64,000 nucleotides of DNA from positions 57,785 to 121,784 of the forward strand of contig JAYQVH010000008.1 in assembly GCA_038148375.1 (NCBI GenBank), read 5' to 3'. Under the pieces are notes generated by a model. That model was not told where the DNA came from. It did no database searches and saw only the letters and a list, made by a program, of their open reading frames with translations. Position numbers and translations under genes: made by a program. The stretch comes from CAWUEX02 sp038148375. GTDB taxonomy: Bacteria; Pseudomonadota; Alphaproteobacteria; Rhodospirillales; Rhodospirillaceae. Below, in pieces: positions 34,986-43,521 of this stretch; the stretch's first letter is position 1; every line of letters starts with the position of its first letter.

Positions 34986-36107
34986 CTAGGACAGGCCGAC
35001 TCTGTCCTTATCAAGCGTCACAGCCTTGATCATTGCGAAGATCGGCAACCCCGGCCGCAAGGATAAACGCTCAAACGCCAGGCGCGTCACCTGTGCCCAC
35101 AAGTGAACCGGCCGGGTCGAAGAGCCGATGTTAATCTGCACATCCATGACCGGCCGGCGCGGCACATCAGTAATAGACGCGATCGTCCCTTCGAGGATGT
35201 TCAGGACGCTCACCCGTTCAGGGCGGGCCAGAGCGAGGGCGACGTCCTGGGGCCGAACGTGGATTCTGATGTGGGCGCCCGGAGGCAGATTGAGTTTCGT
35301 GACAAGGATATCTTGTCCGGCAGCATTGACCCGGGTCAGGCTATGTGCCGTATCGTGTTCGGTGACGGTCGCCGCGAGTACCGTTCCCGCTTCGCCGCCT
35401 TGGGTGAACGGACTTAAGTCCATTTCCCCGGAAATATCTTCCACGCTGCCAAATGCTTTGACGGCACCGTCATCGAGTACGGCGAGCCATGTCGCCAGAT
35501 GTCGAATTTCACTCAGACTGTGAGAGACATATAGGATCGGCAGATCGAGGGTGTGCCTCAACCCTTCGAGATAGGGCAGGATCTCCGCTTTCCTGTCATC
35601 GTCCAAGGCGGCAAGCGGTTCGTCGAGCAGCAGCAGCCGCGGGTTCGCGAGCAAAGCTCTACCGATAGCTACACGCTGACCTTCCCCACCGGACAGTTTG
35701 TGGATGGGCCGGTCGAGCAGCCCACCTAAATTGAGAAGCGCGATCACCGAATCGTATGACAAGGACTCACTTTCCGCCGGGGGGTTAAACCGACGGCCAA
35801 ATGTCAGGTTGCCTTTGACACTGAGATGAGGAAACAGGCGTGTATCCTGAAATACGTATCCGATCCGCCGCCGGTCCGGCGGAACCCACGCGCCGTTTTG
35901 GGTATCGCAAAGTACCGTGTCTCCTACCTCAATGCGAACGAAGTCGGGGCGCAATAATCCTGCGACGATTTTGAGCAGCGTCGTCTTGCCGGCACCCGAC
36001 GGCCCGAATATGGCAGTGACGCCGCTGTCTGGTGTCTCAAGGTCGACATCAAGGCGGAACAAAGAGGTGCCATCGGTGAAGCGGTGGCCGGCTTTGATTG
36101 ACAGCAT
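34986..36107 (-). CDS. modC: Molybdate ABC transporter ATPase ModC
   Basis: 373 residues. The ABC ATPase has Walker A GPSGAGKTT (35-43), Q-loop VFQDTRLFPHLSV, signature LSGGEGQRVAIGRALL and Walker B LLLLDEPLAALD. The C-terminal Mop-like oxyanion-binding domain (about 295-373, ILEGTIASITDVPRRPVMDV...) distinguishes ModC from other importers. It lies 6 bases downstream of modB. No modA binding-protein gene is next to them. It is the last gene of a minus-strand series that begins at cysK. Confidence 0.9.
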   Translation of the reverse strand: MLSIKAGHRFTDGTSLFRLDVDLETPDSGVTAIFGPSGAGKTTLLKIVAGLLRPDFVRIEVGDTVLCDTQNGAWVPPDRRRIGYVFQDTRLFPHLSVKGNLTFGRRFNPPAESESLSYDSVIALLNLGGLLDRPIHKLSGGEGQRVAIGRALLANPRLLLLDEPLAALDDDRKAEILPYLEGLRHTLDLPILYVSHSLSEIRHLATWLAVLDDGAVKAFGSVEDISGEMDLSPFTQGGEAGTVLAATVTEHDTAHSLTRVNAAGQDILVTKLNLPPGAHIRIHVRPQDVALALARPERVSVLNILEGTIASITDVPRRPVMDVQINIGSSTRPVHLWAQVTRLAFERLSLRPGLPIFAMIKAVTLDKDRVGLS

Positions 36108-36113
36108 ACGTCC

Positions 36114-36806
36114 TCAGCCCCGCAGCTTGAGGTTTGCCCGCCGGGCAAGCCACTCAGATAACATCAACGCGATCACCGCCAACAGCAGCGAAAGAATCAC
36201 AAGTCGCATCGCGATGGCATCACCGCCTGGGGTTTGCGTCGCCGTATACAGCGCAAGTGGCAGGGTTTGCGTTTCTCCCGGGATGTTGGCCGCGAACGTG
36301 ATAGTTGCGCCGAATTCGCCCAGCGCCCGCGCGAAGAATAACAAGGCTCCCGTGATGATGCCGGGCGTAACGATCGGCAAGGTCACGGCGAAGAACGCTT
36401 GACGTGCGTTAGCGCCAAGGGTGAGCGCAGCTTCTTCCAGACGCGGGTCTACGGTTTCAAGAGCTTGTCGGATTGGGCGCACGAATAAAGGAAAGGCGAC
36501 GACGGACGCCGCAATCGCAGCCCCTTGCCTGGTAAAGACCAGACGGATGTCGAACCAGGAGTCCAGAAGTTCGCCCAGCACGCCTTGGCGTCCCAGCAAT
36601 ACAAGCAGCAGGTACCCGATCACAACGGGAGGGACGACCAGCGGCACGTGAATGACGGCGTTGAAGATCGTCTTGCCAGCGAAGTTCTTGCGCGCCAATA
36701 ACCAGGCGCACGCCAGCGCCACAGGGAAGGTGAACACTGCGCTCCACAAGCCGACCTTCAGGCTGACCTGAAGCGCTTCGATTTCAAGATCGGAAAACCC
36801 AAACAT
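36114..36806 (-). CDS. modB: Molybdate ABC transporter permease ModB
   Basis: 230 residues with about five membrane helices. The cytoplasmic EAA loop (EEAALTLGANARQAFFAVTLPIVTPGIITG) contacts the ATPase. The N-terminal LKVGLWSAVFTFPVALACAWLLARKNF and the central segment with VIHVPLVVPPVVIGYLLL are typical of ModB. It imports molybdate (or tungstate) together with ModC and a periplasmic binding protein not seen in this window. Upstream lies the AhpD-like gene after 87 bases. Confidence 0.9.
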   Translation of the reverse strand: MFGFSDLEIEALQVSLKVGLWSAVFTFPVALACAWLLARKNFAGKTIFNAVIHVPLVVPPVVIGYLLLVLLGRQGVLGELLDSWFDIRLVFTRQGAAIAASVVAFPLFVRPIRQALETVDPRLEEAALTLGANARQAFFAVTLPIVTPGIITGALLFFARALGEFGATITFAANIPGETQTLPLALYTATQTPGGDAIAMRLVILSLLLAVIALMLSEWLARRANLKLRG

Positions 36807-36893
36807 ATCCCTACGCGGTTCCCCCTGCCGCCGGCAGTATTGTGGCCTGTCGGGGGGTAAAACGGAAGCGCAAGGGGCGCCAGCCGTGCCGGA

Positions 36894-37466
36894 TTATGCG
36901 GCGTCGGGGCCGAGCTTTCTCAGCGCTGCAAGGGGGTTGGCCTCGATGTCCGTCGCCAGGGTCGCATTCCAGCGGTTGAGAAAGCCGAACAGGGCAATGA
37001 CAGCGACGATCTCGCAAATCTGATTGTCGTCGAAGTGTTGCTTAAGATCGTCGAATTCCGCGTCGGTCACGTCCACCGGGGCATGGGCCGCACCCTGCGC
37101 GACGCGTAGGACCGCCCGTTCCGCGTCGGAAAACACCGGTGCGTTTTCGTAATCCCACAACGCCTTGATCTTTTCGGGGTCTAAGCCCGCCATTTCCGCA
37201 CCATGAACGGTGTGGGACTGGCAGTAGGTGCATCCGGCGGACGTGCTGGTCATGATCGATACCAATCGCTTGAGCTCATTGCTGACCAAGCCGTCCTTGC
37301 CGTATATCGCCCAGGTCAGGCCGCTCAATCCTTCGAGCAGCCCTGGTACACGCGCAAATGTCAGGCCGTCGTTGGCGCGAAAGCCCATGCGCTCTTCACC
37401 GATTTTCATACGCTCCTGCATCTCTGCGGGCAGGCTGTCGAGAGGCAGGGGGGCGATGCGCGGCAT
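36894..37466 (-). CDS. AhpD-like carboxymuconolactone decarboxylase-family protein
   Basis: 190 residues from the ATG at 37466; upstream in-frame sequence is antisense to sseA and was dropped. The core CxxC-H motif C79-T-Y-C82-Q-S-H85 marks the AhpD-like alkylhydroperoxidase fold, helical and usually oligomeric. Such proteins reduce peroxides or act as thiol-disulfide partners; many are uncharacterised. It starts 16 bases after sseA stops, on the same strand, placing a cysteine-pair redox protein within a sulfur operon. Confidence 0.85.
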   Translation of the reverse strand: MPRIAPLPLDSLPAEMQERMKIGEERMGFRANDGLTFARVPGLLEGLSGLTWAIYGKDGLVSNELKRLVSIMTSTSAGCTYCQSHTVHGAEMAGLDPEKIKALWDYENAPVFSDAERAVLRVAQGAAHAPVDVTDAEFDDLKQHFDDNQICEIVAVIALFGFLNRWNATLATDIEANPLAALRKLGPDAA

Positions 37467-37482
37467 GTTGTGTCGTCCTTGA

Positions 37483-38364
37483 TTACTCAGCTGGTCCGGT
37501 AGCGACGGGCGTATCGGGGTCGCTGCCCCAGTCAACCCAAGAGCCGTCATAGATCGCGACGTCGTCCTTTCCGAGCAGGTAGGCACCGAGCGCGACCGTG
37601 CACGCCGTGACGCCGGAGCCGCAGGTCGTCGCCATTGGCGCGGAGAGGTCGACTCCCGCGGCGTCGAAAGCAGCTTTGAGGCCATCGGCGGGCTTGAAGG
37701 TCTTGCTCTCCGGCACGAACAGCCCTGCGAAGGGCACGTTACGGCTGCCGGGAATGTGCCCCGAGCGCAGCTCGGGCCGAGGCTCCGCATCGGTGCCGGC
37801 AAAGCGACCAGCGGAGCGGGCATCGACGAGCTGGTATGCCTTGGCATCGATATTCGCGCGCGTCTCCGCCTTCGTGCGGACATGATCGACCGCTTCGCGC
37901 GCGGCGGTGAAGGCTACTGGTGTGATTGCCGGTGTAGTCGTTTCAAGCGGGCGGCCTTCTGCTGTCCATTTGCCTAGGCCACCGTCCAGAACGGCGATCT
38001 TGGTGTGGCCGAAATTGCGAAACATCCACCACACGCGTGCCGCGGCGCAGCCGCCGCCCATGGCGTCGTACGCAATCACATGGCTATCGTTGGAAATGCC
38101 CAGGGCGCCGACCTTTGCGCCAAACACAGCAGCGGACGGCATAGTGTGGTCCTGGCTGGCGTCCGGGTCGGCGATGTCATTGATGTCGAAGAATACCGCG
38201 CCGGGGATATGCCCAGCCGTATATTGCTCTTTCGCCGGGGCAATGCCGCCGGGCACGAAGTACGAGGCGTCGACGACGACCACACCCGCTTCGCCGAGGT
38301 GAGCCGCGAGCCACTCTGTTGAAACAAGGGCGTCGGTGTTTGCGTAATCTGAGGTCTGGGTCAT
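37483..38364 (-). CDS. sseA: 3-mercaptopyruvate sulfurtransferase SseA
   Basis: 293 residues with two rhodanese domains (about 10-145 and 170-288). The second carries the active-site loop CGSGVTAC with Cys248; CGSGVTA is the loop of mercaptopyruvate sulfurtransferases rather than thiosulfate rhodaneses. It moves sulfur from 3-mercaptopyruvate to thiols, cyanide or protein persulfides. Its first 4 bases overlap the cysK stop (ATGA), so it is translationally coupled to cysteine synthesis. Confidence 0.9.
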   Translation of the reverse strand: MTQTSDYANTDALVSTEWLAAHLGEAGVVVVDASYFVPGGIAPAKEQYTAGHIPGAVFFDINDIADPDASQDHTMPSAAVFGAKVGALGISNDSHVIAYDAMGGGCAAARVWWMFRNFGHTKIAVLDGGLGKWTAEGRPLETTTPAITPVAFTAAREAVDHVRTKAETRANIDAKAYQLVDARSAGRFAGTDAEPRPELRSGHIPGSRNVPFAGLFVPESKTFKPADGLKAAFDAAGVDLSAPMATTCGSGVTACTVALGAYLLGKDDVAIYDGSWVDWGSDPDTPVATGPAE

Positions 38365-39380
38365 GACGGGATTTCCGTGCTGACAAGGGAGTCGTCCATC
38401 CAGGGCGGCACCGGCAGGTCTTTGGACCGGAGAAATTCCGGATTGAAGATCTTGCTCTGATAACGGCTGCCGCTATCGCACAGGATCGTAACAACGTTGG
38501 CATCGGGCCCCAGTTTTCTGCCGACACGAATGGCTGACGCAATGTTGATACCTGTTGAGCCGCCCATCACCAGGCCGTCATGCAGAATGGTGTTGTAGAT
38601 CACGTCCAGCGCCTCGGGATCGAAAATGCGTTCGGCATCGTCAATCGGCGCATCCTTGAGGTTTTCGGTGATCCGGCCTTGACCGATACCTTCGGTGATC
38701 GATGTCCCTTCGGCGGTCAGCTCGCCGGTTTTGACGAAGTCGTAAATCACCGAACCGCCGGGGTCCGCCGCGACAATCTGGATGTCCTCGTTGCGTTCCT
38801 TGAGCGCGATGGCGACGCCGGCCAGGGTTCCGCCAGTGCCTACCGATGTCGTGAAGGCGTCGACCTGGCCGTCGAGCGAATTCCAGATTTCCGGACCAGT
38901 GGTTTCGATATGGCCGTCACGGTTTGCGGTATTGTCGAACTGATTGCAGAAGTATCCGCCGATCTGCTCGGCCATGCGGGCCGCGACGTGGACATAGTTG
39001 TTCGGGTCACTGAAGGGCACGGCGGGCACTTCACGCAGCAAGGCCCCACAGGCGCGCAGCGCGTCCTTCTTCTCCTGGGTCTGAGTCTCCGGGATGACGA
39101 TGACGGACCGGTAGCCGAGCGAATTTCCGACCAGGGCGACACCGATCCCGGTGTTTCCGGCGGTGGCTTCGACCAGCACGCCGCCCGGCTCAATCAGGCC
39201 GCGTCTTGCAGCATCCTGGATCATGAACAGGGCGGCGCGGTCCTTGACGGATCCGCCCGGATTCATGAACTCGGCTTTCCCGTATATGTTCGCTCCGGCC
39301 TGTTCAGAGGCCCAGTTGAGGCGGATCAGCGGCGTATTGCCCACAGCGGTAATAAAATCCGCGTGTACTGCAGGTTTCAT
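38361..39380 (-). CDS. cysK: Cysteine synthase (O-acetylserine sulfhydrylase)
   Basis: 339 residues from the ATG at 39380; a longer in-frame start adds 19 residues of poor composition. It is a fold-type II PLP enzyme with NPGGSVKDRAA (Lys46), substrate loop EATAGNTGIGVAL and phosphate loop SVGTGGTLAG. It makes cysteine from O-acetylserine and sulfide. The C-terminal part (about 310-339) is slightly longer than in E. coli CysK. First gene of the cysK-sseA-AhpD-like-modB-modC series. Confidence 0.88.
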   Translation of the reverse strand: MKPAVHADFITAVGNTPLIRLNWASEQAGANIYGKAEFMNPGGSVKDRAALFMIQDAARRGLIEPGGVLVEATAGNTGIGVALVGNSLGYRSVIVIPETQTQEKKDALRACGALLREVPAVPFSDPNNYVHVAARMAEQIGGYFCNQFDNTANRDGHIETTGPEIWNSLDGQVDAFTTSVGTGGTLAGVAIALKERNEDIQIVAADPGGSVIYDFVKTGELTAEGTSITEGIGQGRITENLKDAPIDDAERIFDPEALDVIYNTILHDGLVMGGSTGINIASAIRVGRKLGPDANVVTILCDSGSRYQSKIFNPEFLRSKDLPVPPWMDDSLVSTEIPS

Positions 39381-39500
39381 GGTTCTGTCCTGGTTGGCGC
39401 AGTGATAGGACCGGGGACCATAGGTATAAGGTGGCAAAGCTCAAGTCCAGGACCTGACGGCGGTCATCGCAAGCACGCCAAAAGGAAAGGAAACTCCCCC

Positions 39501-40727
39501 ATGGCTGACAGCAACAAAATAGAATTATCCGGGCACGCGGGAGACACCCTGGCGGCGCGGCTGGATATGCCGTCCGGCGCGCCCGTGGCTTACGCCCTGT
39601 TCGCTCACTGCTTTACGTGCTCGAAGGACATTTTCGCCGCCTCGCGCATTGCCCAGGCGCTCAGCCAGGACGGGATCGCGGTGCTGCGGTTCGACTTCAC
39701 CGGCCTCGGTGCGTCCGACGGGGAATTTGCCAACACCAACTTCTCCTCGAACGTTCAGGACCTGCTCAAAGCCGTCGACTATATGCGCGAGCATCACCAG
39801 GCACCGGCGCTGATGATCGGACATTCCCTTGGCGGGGCCGCTGTTCTGTCTGCCGCGCCACAGGTGGATGAGGTCAGGGCGGTGGTAACCATCGGTGCGC
39901 CGGCGGACGCGGAGCATGTCGCTCATAATTTCGGCGCCAAGCTTGACGAGATTGAAGAGAAAGGTGAGGCCGAAGTGGAATTGGCCGGACGGCCGTTCAA
40001 GATCAAGAAGCAGTTCCTCGACGACATCGCCGGGCAGAACGTGCTCGATGCGGTCGAAGGTATGAAAAAAGCGCTTCTGGTTTGCCACGCGCCTCTGGAT
40101 GAAACGGTCGGCATCGACAACGCGACCAAGATCTTCGTTGCGGCGAAGCATCCCAAGAGCTTTCTGTCGCTCGACAGCGCGGATCATCTGTTGCGCAAGA
40201 AGGACGACGCGATTTACGCCGCCGGGTGCATCGCCGCCTGGGCCTCGCGCTACATCGGAGCAGCGACAAAGGACGGCACATCGGACGCGATGCCCGAGGG
40301 CGCGGTGGAGGTCGCCGAGACCGGCACGGGCAAATTCGTTCAGGCCGTCCGCGTCGGCAAACATGTGCTTACGGCTGACGAGCCCAAGGATGTCGGCGGC
40401 GACGACCTCGGCCCGGGACCTTATGACTACCTGCTTGCGGGTCTTGGCGCCTGCACTTCAATGACTTTGCGCATGTACGCGGATCGCAAGAAACTGCCGC
40501 TGAACAAGGTGTCGGTGCGCCTGACTCACGAGAAGATTCACGCCGAAGACTGTGCCGATTGCGAGACCGCGGAAGGAAAAGTCGACCAGATCACCCGCGA
40601 GATCACGATCACCGGGGATGACCTAACCGAAGAGCAACGTGATAGGCTCCTGGAAATCGCCGACAAGTGTCCGGTCCACCGGACTCTGGAAGGCGAGGTC
40701 AAGGTGCGCACCAGCCTGGCTGACTAA
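39501..40727 (+). CDS. Alpha/beta hydrolase-OsmC fusion protein
   Basis: 408 residues from the ATG at 39501, behind GGAAAGG; the open frame reaches back to 38580, but that part is antisense to cysK. The N-terminal half (about 10-250) is an alpha/beta hydrolase with nucleophile elbow GHSLGG (Ser109) and a plausible Asp/His pair (HAPLDETVG, DSADHLL). The C-terminal half (about 265-408) is an OsmC/Ohr domain with a cysteine in GLGACTSMTLRMYADR and another in DKCPVHRTLEG. OsmC proteins reduce organic peroxides with these thiols. The fused form occurs in various bacteria; its substrate is unknown. It is divergent from the cysK operon. Confidence 0.88.
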   Translation: MADSNKIELSGHAGDTLAARLDMPSGAPVAYALFAHCFTCSKDIFAASRIAQALSQDGIAVLRFDFTGLGASDGEFANTNFSSNVQDLLKAVDYMREHHQAPALMIGHSLGGAAVLSAAPQVDEVRAVVTIGAPADAEHVAHNFGAKLDEIEEKGEAEVELAGRPFKIKKQFLDDIAGQNVLDAVEGMKKALLVCHAPLDETVGIDNATKIFVAAKHPKSFLSLDSADHLLRKKDDAIYAAGCIAAWASRYIGAATKDGTSDAMPEGAVEVAETGTGKFVQAVRVGKHVLTADEPKDVGGDDLGPGPYDYLLAGLGACTSMTLRMYADRKKLPLNKVSVRLTHEKIHAEDCADCETAEGKVDQITREITITGDDLTEEQRDRLLEIADKCPVHRTLEGEVKVRTSLAD

Positions 40728-40748
40728 GCGCGCGGGAAGAGAGGGAAC

Positions 40749-41798
40749 ATGGCGGATGCACCGGAAACGAACAAGCAATGGCTGCTGGCCGAACGGCCGG
40801 TCGGCCGCGCCGTGCGCGAGAGCGACTTCAAGCTCGAGGAGGGGCCGATTCCTGAACCGGGCGACGGCGAATTTGTCATCCGCGTGATCTATTCGTCGCT
40901 GGCGCCGGTCATGCGCTTTTACATGCTTGACGGTGCGGGCATCGAAAAGCCGCTCGAGATCGGCGAGGTGATGCGCGGCCGCGGCGTCGGGCAGGTGGTC
41001 AAGTCGAAGAACCCGGATTACCTCGTCGGCGACATCGTTCATGGCAAGATGGGCTGGCAGCAATATGCCGTCGCCGACGGTTCGGATTACTACCTGATGT
41101 TCAAGGTTCACCAGCGCGAGGTGCCTGTTTCCACGGCGCTCGGCGTGCTGGGCATGACGGGCTTCACGGCGTACTTCGGGCTGCTGGACATTGGCAAACC
41201 GAAAGGCGGGGAGACGGTGCTGGTCTCCGGCGCGGCGGGCGGCGTCGGCTCGAACGTCGGTCAACTGGCGAAGATCGCCGGCTGCAAGACCGTGGGGATC
41301 GCCGGGACGGAAGAGAAATGCCGGATGCTGACGGAGCGCCTCGGCTATGACGCGGCGATCAACTATCGCGCGGGCGACCTTGGCGCGCAGATGGACAAGA
41401 CCTGTCCAAACGGGATCGACGTGTTCTTCGACAACGTCGGCGGCGAGATCCTCGACGAGGGTCTGGCGCGCATCAACAAGTACGCCCGGGTGGTCGCCTG
41501 CGGGCAGATCAGTCAGTACATATCTGGCGGAGAGGGGGACGGCGGACCGAGGCCGATCAAGAACACCTACAAGATCGGACGGCTCAACGCCCTGTTGCAG
41601 GGCTTTCTGATCTACGACTACGCGCCGCGCTTCAAGGAGGCGGAGCGCGACATGGTCGACTGGATCCGCGACGGACGGCTGACCTACCAGGAAGATGTCC
41701 TCGACGGGATCGAGCGCATGCCCGAGGCCCTGATCCGGCTTTACGAGGGCAAGAACAGTGGCAAGCAGGTGGTGCGCATCAGCCCCGATCCGTTCTGA
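40749..41798 (+). CDS. NADP-dependent MDR oxidoreductase (CurA/LTB4DH-like)
   Basis: 349 residues. It is a zinc-independent medium-chain dehydrogenase/reductase: N-terminal NKQWLLAERPVGRAVRESDF, the NADPH-binding Rossmann motif SGAAGGVGSNVGQLAKIAG, and FDNVGGEILDEGL. Relatives (curcumin reductase, leukotriene B4 dehydrogenase, alkenal reductase) reduce alpha,beta-unsaturated carbonyls. It begins 21 bases after the hydrolase-OsmC gene and could share a role in electrophile or peroxide defence; that link is inference. Confidence 0.88.
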   Translation: MADAPETNKQWLLAERPVGRAVRESDFKLEEGPIPEPGDGEFVIRVIYSSLAPVMRFYMLDGAGIEKPLEIGEVMRGRGVGQVVKSKNPDYLVGDIVHGKMGWQQYAVADGSDYYLMFKVHQREVPVSTALGVLGMTGFTAYFGLLDIGKPKGGETVLVSGAAGGVGSNVGQLAKIAGCKTVGIAGTEEKCRMLTERLGYDAAINYRAGDLGAQMDKTCPNGIDVFFDNVGGEILDEGLARINKYARVVACGQISQYISGGEGDGGPRPIKNTYKIGRLNALLQGFLIYDYAPRFKEAERDMVDWIRDGRLTYQEDVLDGIERMPEALIRLYEGKNSGKQVVRISPDPF

Positions 41799-41815
41799 TC
41801 TCAGGCCCGACCCTG

Positions 41816-41835
41816 GGGCGAAAAAAGTTTCGCCC
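41816..41835 (+). terminator. Hairpin after the MDR reductase gene
   Basis: GGGCGAAA and TTTCGCCC form an 8-pair stem with loop AAAG, 17 bases after the reductase stop. No T tract follows on either strand, so termination would be weak; it may stabilise the mRNA end. Confidence 0.4.
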
Positions 41836-41852
41836 GACAATTCCGCGAGGAA

Positions 41853-41944
41853 CGAGCCCATGCACGCGGCTCGTAACTTAACATTTGCAGTAATTCGCCT
41901 TTCAAGTCAGAGGCTTATTTTTTCGACATTCGAGCCCATGCACG
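41853..41944. repeat. Direct 14-base repeat in intergenic DNA
   Basis: CGAGCCCATGCACG occurs at 41853-41866 and again at 41931-41944, 78 bases apart start to start, between two convergent genes. Purpose unknown. Confidence 0.6.
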
Positions 41945-41971
41945 GTGTATTCCACCGCGGCACGGTGAAAA

Positions 41972-42430
41972 TTACCCTGCCGCGCCCCACGCCGCGACCA
42001 CCACCGTCAGCAGGCCGAGTGCCAGATTGGTGGCGACGATCTTGCGGATGGTCTCGATGATGCCGCCGGCGGTGTCGAAGTCGCGCGCGTCGGCGGCGTC
42101 GCGGAAGCGGCGGAACGGGCCATGGTTCAGCCAGAAGAACAGGCCGGTCATGATCAACGCCAGGGTGAACATGGTGTCGACATGGATGCCCGCGGCGCCG
42201 AAGCCCGACAGCACGAAGAACATCATGTAAATGCCCGTCGCCCAGATGACGACCACCATGATGGCCACCCAGCGCAGGAAGCGCTGCAAAGTGCGCCGCC
42301 ACAGCGCCAGCCGGTCTTCCTTGGGCACGTCGGCCATCGCCGGGCGCAGCGCCATGTAAGCGAAGAACATGCCGCCGACCCAGATGACGGCGGCGAGCGA
42401 GTGCAGGGCGTTCGATAAATTCCAGAGCAT
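41972..42430 (-). CDS. CopD-like integral membrane protein
   Basis: 152 residues with four membrane helices (about 5-25, 48-72, 83-102 and 127-150). The N-terminal HSLAAVIWVGGMFFAYMALRP is typical of the CopD/DUF2269-like superfamily, small four-helix proteins in which histidines may bind copper or haem. Here His10 in that motif and His78/His97 could be ligands. It lies downstream of the small sigma-factor partner gene (69-base gap) on the same strand, so may belong to that operon. Function not established. Confidence 0.75.
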   Translation of the reverse strand: MLWNLSNALHSLAAVIWVGGMFFAYMALRPAMADVPKEDRLALWRRTLQRFLRWVAIMVVVIWATGIYMMFFVLSGFGAAGIHVDTMFTLALIMTGLFFWLNHGPFRRFRDAADARDFDTAGGIIETIRKIVATNLALGLLTVVVAAWGAAG

Positions 42431-42499
42431 GATGGCCTCCTGAGCGAGAGGCTTCTGTTCTAGGCGAGGCGGGGGATCAGGGCAAGCGGCGCCGTGCGA

Positions 42500-42808
42500 T
42501 TAGCCGCTCACCATCAGCGCGGCGATGAGCGCGCCGGCGAACAGCACCAGGGCGAGGGCGGAGGTGAACATCCGCAGCCATGTCGCCACCAGGGCGTCGT
42601 TCCAGGCCGGGTTGTCCAGAGTATCCGTGATCAGCCTCCAGGCCGGCGCCGAACTGCGCACGAAATGACGGGCGATGGCCGCCCCGATGCCGCGCCGGTG
42701 GACACGGTCAAAGGCATCGAGGGCACGCGCGTGCGCAGCCCGGCGCCGGAGGGGATCGGGCGCAGAAATATCCTGGGACAAAAGAAATTCGAGATCGGCG
42801 TCACGCAT
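42500..42808 (-). CDS. Small tail-anchored protein coupled to the ECF sigma gene
   Basis: 102 residues, not recognised. A soluble, Arg-rich N-terminal part (about 1-75) is followed by one membrane helix (about 79-99, MFTSALALVLFAGALIAALMV). The start codon lies within the last codons of the sigma-factor gene (8-base overlap), the arrangement usual for anti-sigma factors. The soluble part has no recognisable anti-sigma zinc motif. An anti-sigma role is inferred from position and topology only. Confidence 0.65.
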   Translation of the reverse strand: MRDADLEFLLSQDISAPDPLRRRAAHARALDAFDRVHRRGIGAAIARHFVRSSAPAWRLITDTLDNPAWNDALVATWLRMFTSALALVLFAGALIAALMVSG

Positions 42809-43367
42809 GGCGGGCCCCAGAGGCTACGGGCAGGGCCTCGGCCAGCAGTTTGCGGGCCACATGGATGCGCCAGGACACGGTGGTCTCGGCACAGCCGAGT
42901 TCTTCTGCGGCTTCGCGACGGTTCAAGCCGTCGCGGAACACCAGCAACACGGCGGCGCGCAGCTTGTCCGGCAGCGCTTCGATGGCGGCGAGACCTTCGC
43001 GGGCCGCGGCCTGGCGTTCCGGTGACGCACCAGGGGCTTTGAGCTCGTAGGTTTCAGGCATGGCGCGCTCGCGGCGGCGCTGCCGCCTGCGCTGCCAGTC
43101 GGTCGCGGTGTTGGCGGTGAGGCGGTAGAGCCAGGTCGAGAACTTGGATTCAAAGCGAAAGCTGGACAACTTGGCGGCCAGTTTGACGCAGGTGTCCTGG
43201 GCCACGTCGGCGGCGTCTTCGGCGTTGCGCAGATGGTGGTAGGCGATGCGGTAGATGAGGTCGTAATGGCTGTCGATGAGAGCGGAAAAGGCGGAGCGGT
43301 CGCCCGCCTGGGCGGCTTGGATCAGGGCGTCATCCACGTCTGGGATCTGCGCACCTGGTTGGGCCAT
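42801..43367 (-). CDS. ECF-type RNA polymerase sigma factor
   Basis: 188 residues from the ATG at 43367, which has GGGAGG seven bases upstream; longer in-frame starts add Arg/Ser-rich sequence. Region 2 (about 15-80) has DLIYRIAYHHLRNAEDAADVAQDTCVK and FSTWLYRLTANTATDW. Region 4 (about 115-180) has the segment with ALPDKLRAAVLLVFRDGLNRREAAEELGCAETTVSWRIHVARK. It would direct RNA polymerase to stress or envelope genes. It is translated into the small tail-anchored protein by overlap, and dadA lies upstream on the same strand. Confidence 0.9.
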   Translation of the reverse strand: MAQPGAQIPDVDDALIQAAQAGDRSAFSALIDSHYDLIYRIAYHHLRNAEDAADVAQDTCVKLAAKLSSFRFESKFSTWLYRLTANTATDWQRRRQRRRERAMPETYELKAPGASPERQAAAREGLAAIEALPDKLRAAVLLVFRDGLNRREAAEELGCAETTVSWRIHVARKLLAEALPVASGARHA

Positions 43368-43521
43368 GCCGGAACCTCCCTTCGGAACCTGAACTATGTC
43401 TGTCTGACGAGAGCGAGACAGGCATCCTTGGACGGCAATGTGGCTTTTTTCCGGCGGCTCGCGCCGCATTTTTTTAATTATTATAAATCAGTATTTTGAA
43501 AGATATAACTCAGAGTAAGAA

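Noticed and set aside
36807..36893. A remnant of modA upstream of modB
   Set aside because: The 87-base gap is too short and no signal-peptide or binding-protein sequence can be read on either strand.
38580..39500. Long in-frame extension of the hydrolase-OsmC gene
   Set aside because: It runs antisense through cysK, whose codon pattern and motifs are clear. The ATG at 39501 has a good ribosome-binding site and gives the expected N-terminus.
40623..41861. A 412-codon open frame on the minus strand
   Set aside because: Antisense to the MDR reductase gene, which has clear motifs and a ribosome-binding site.
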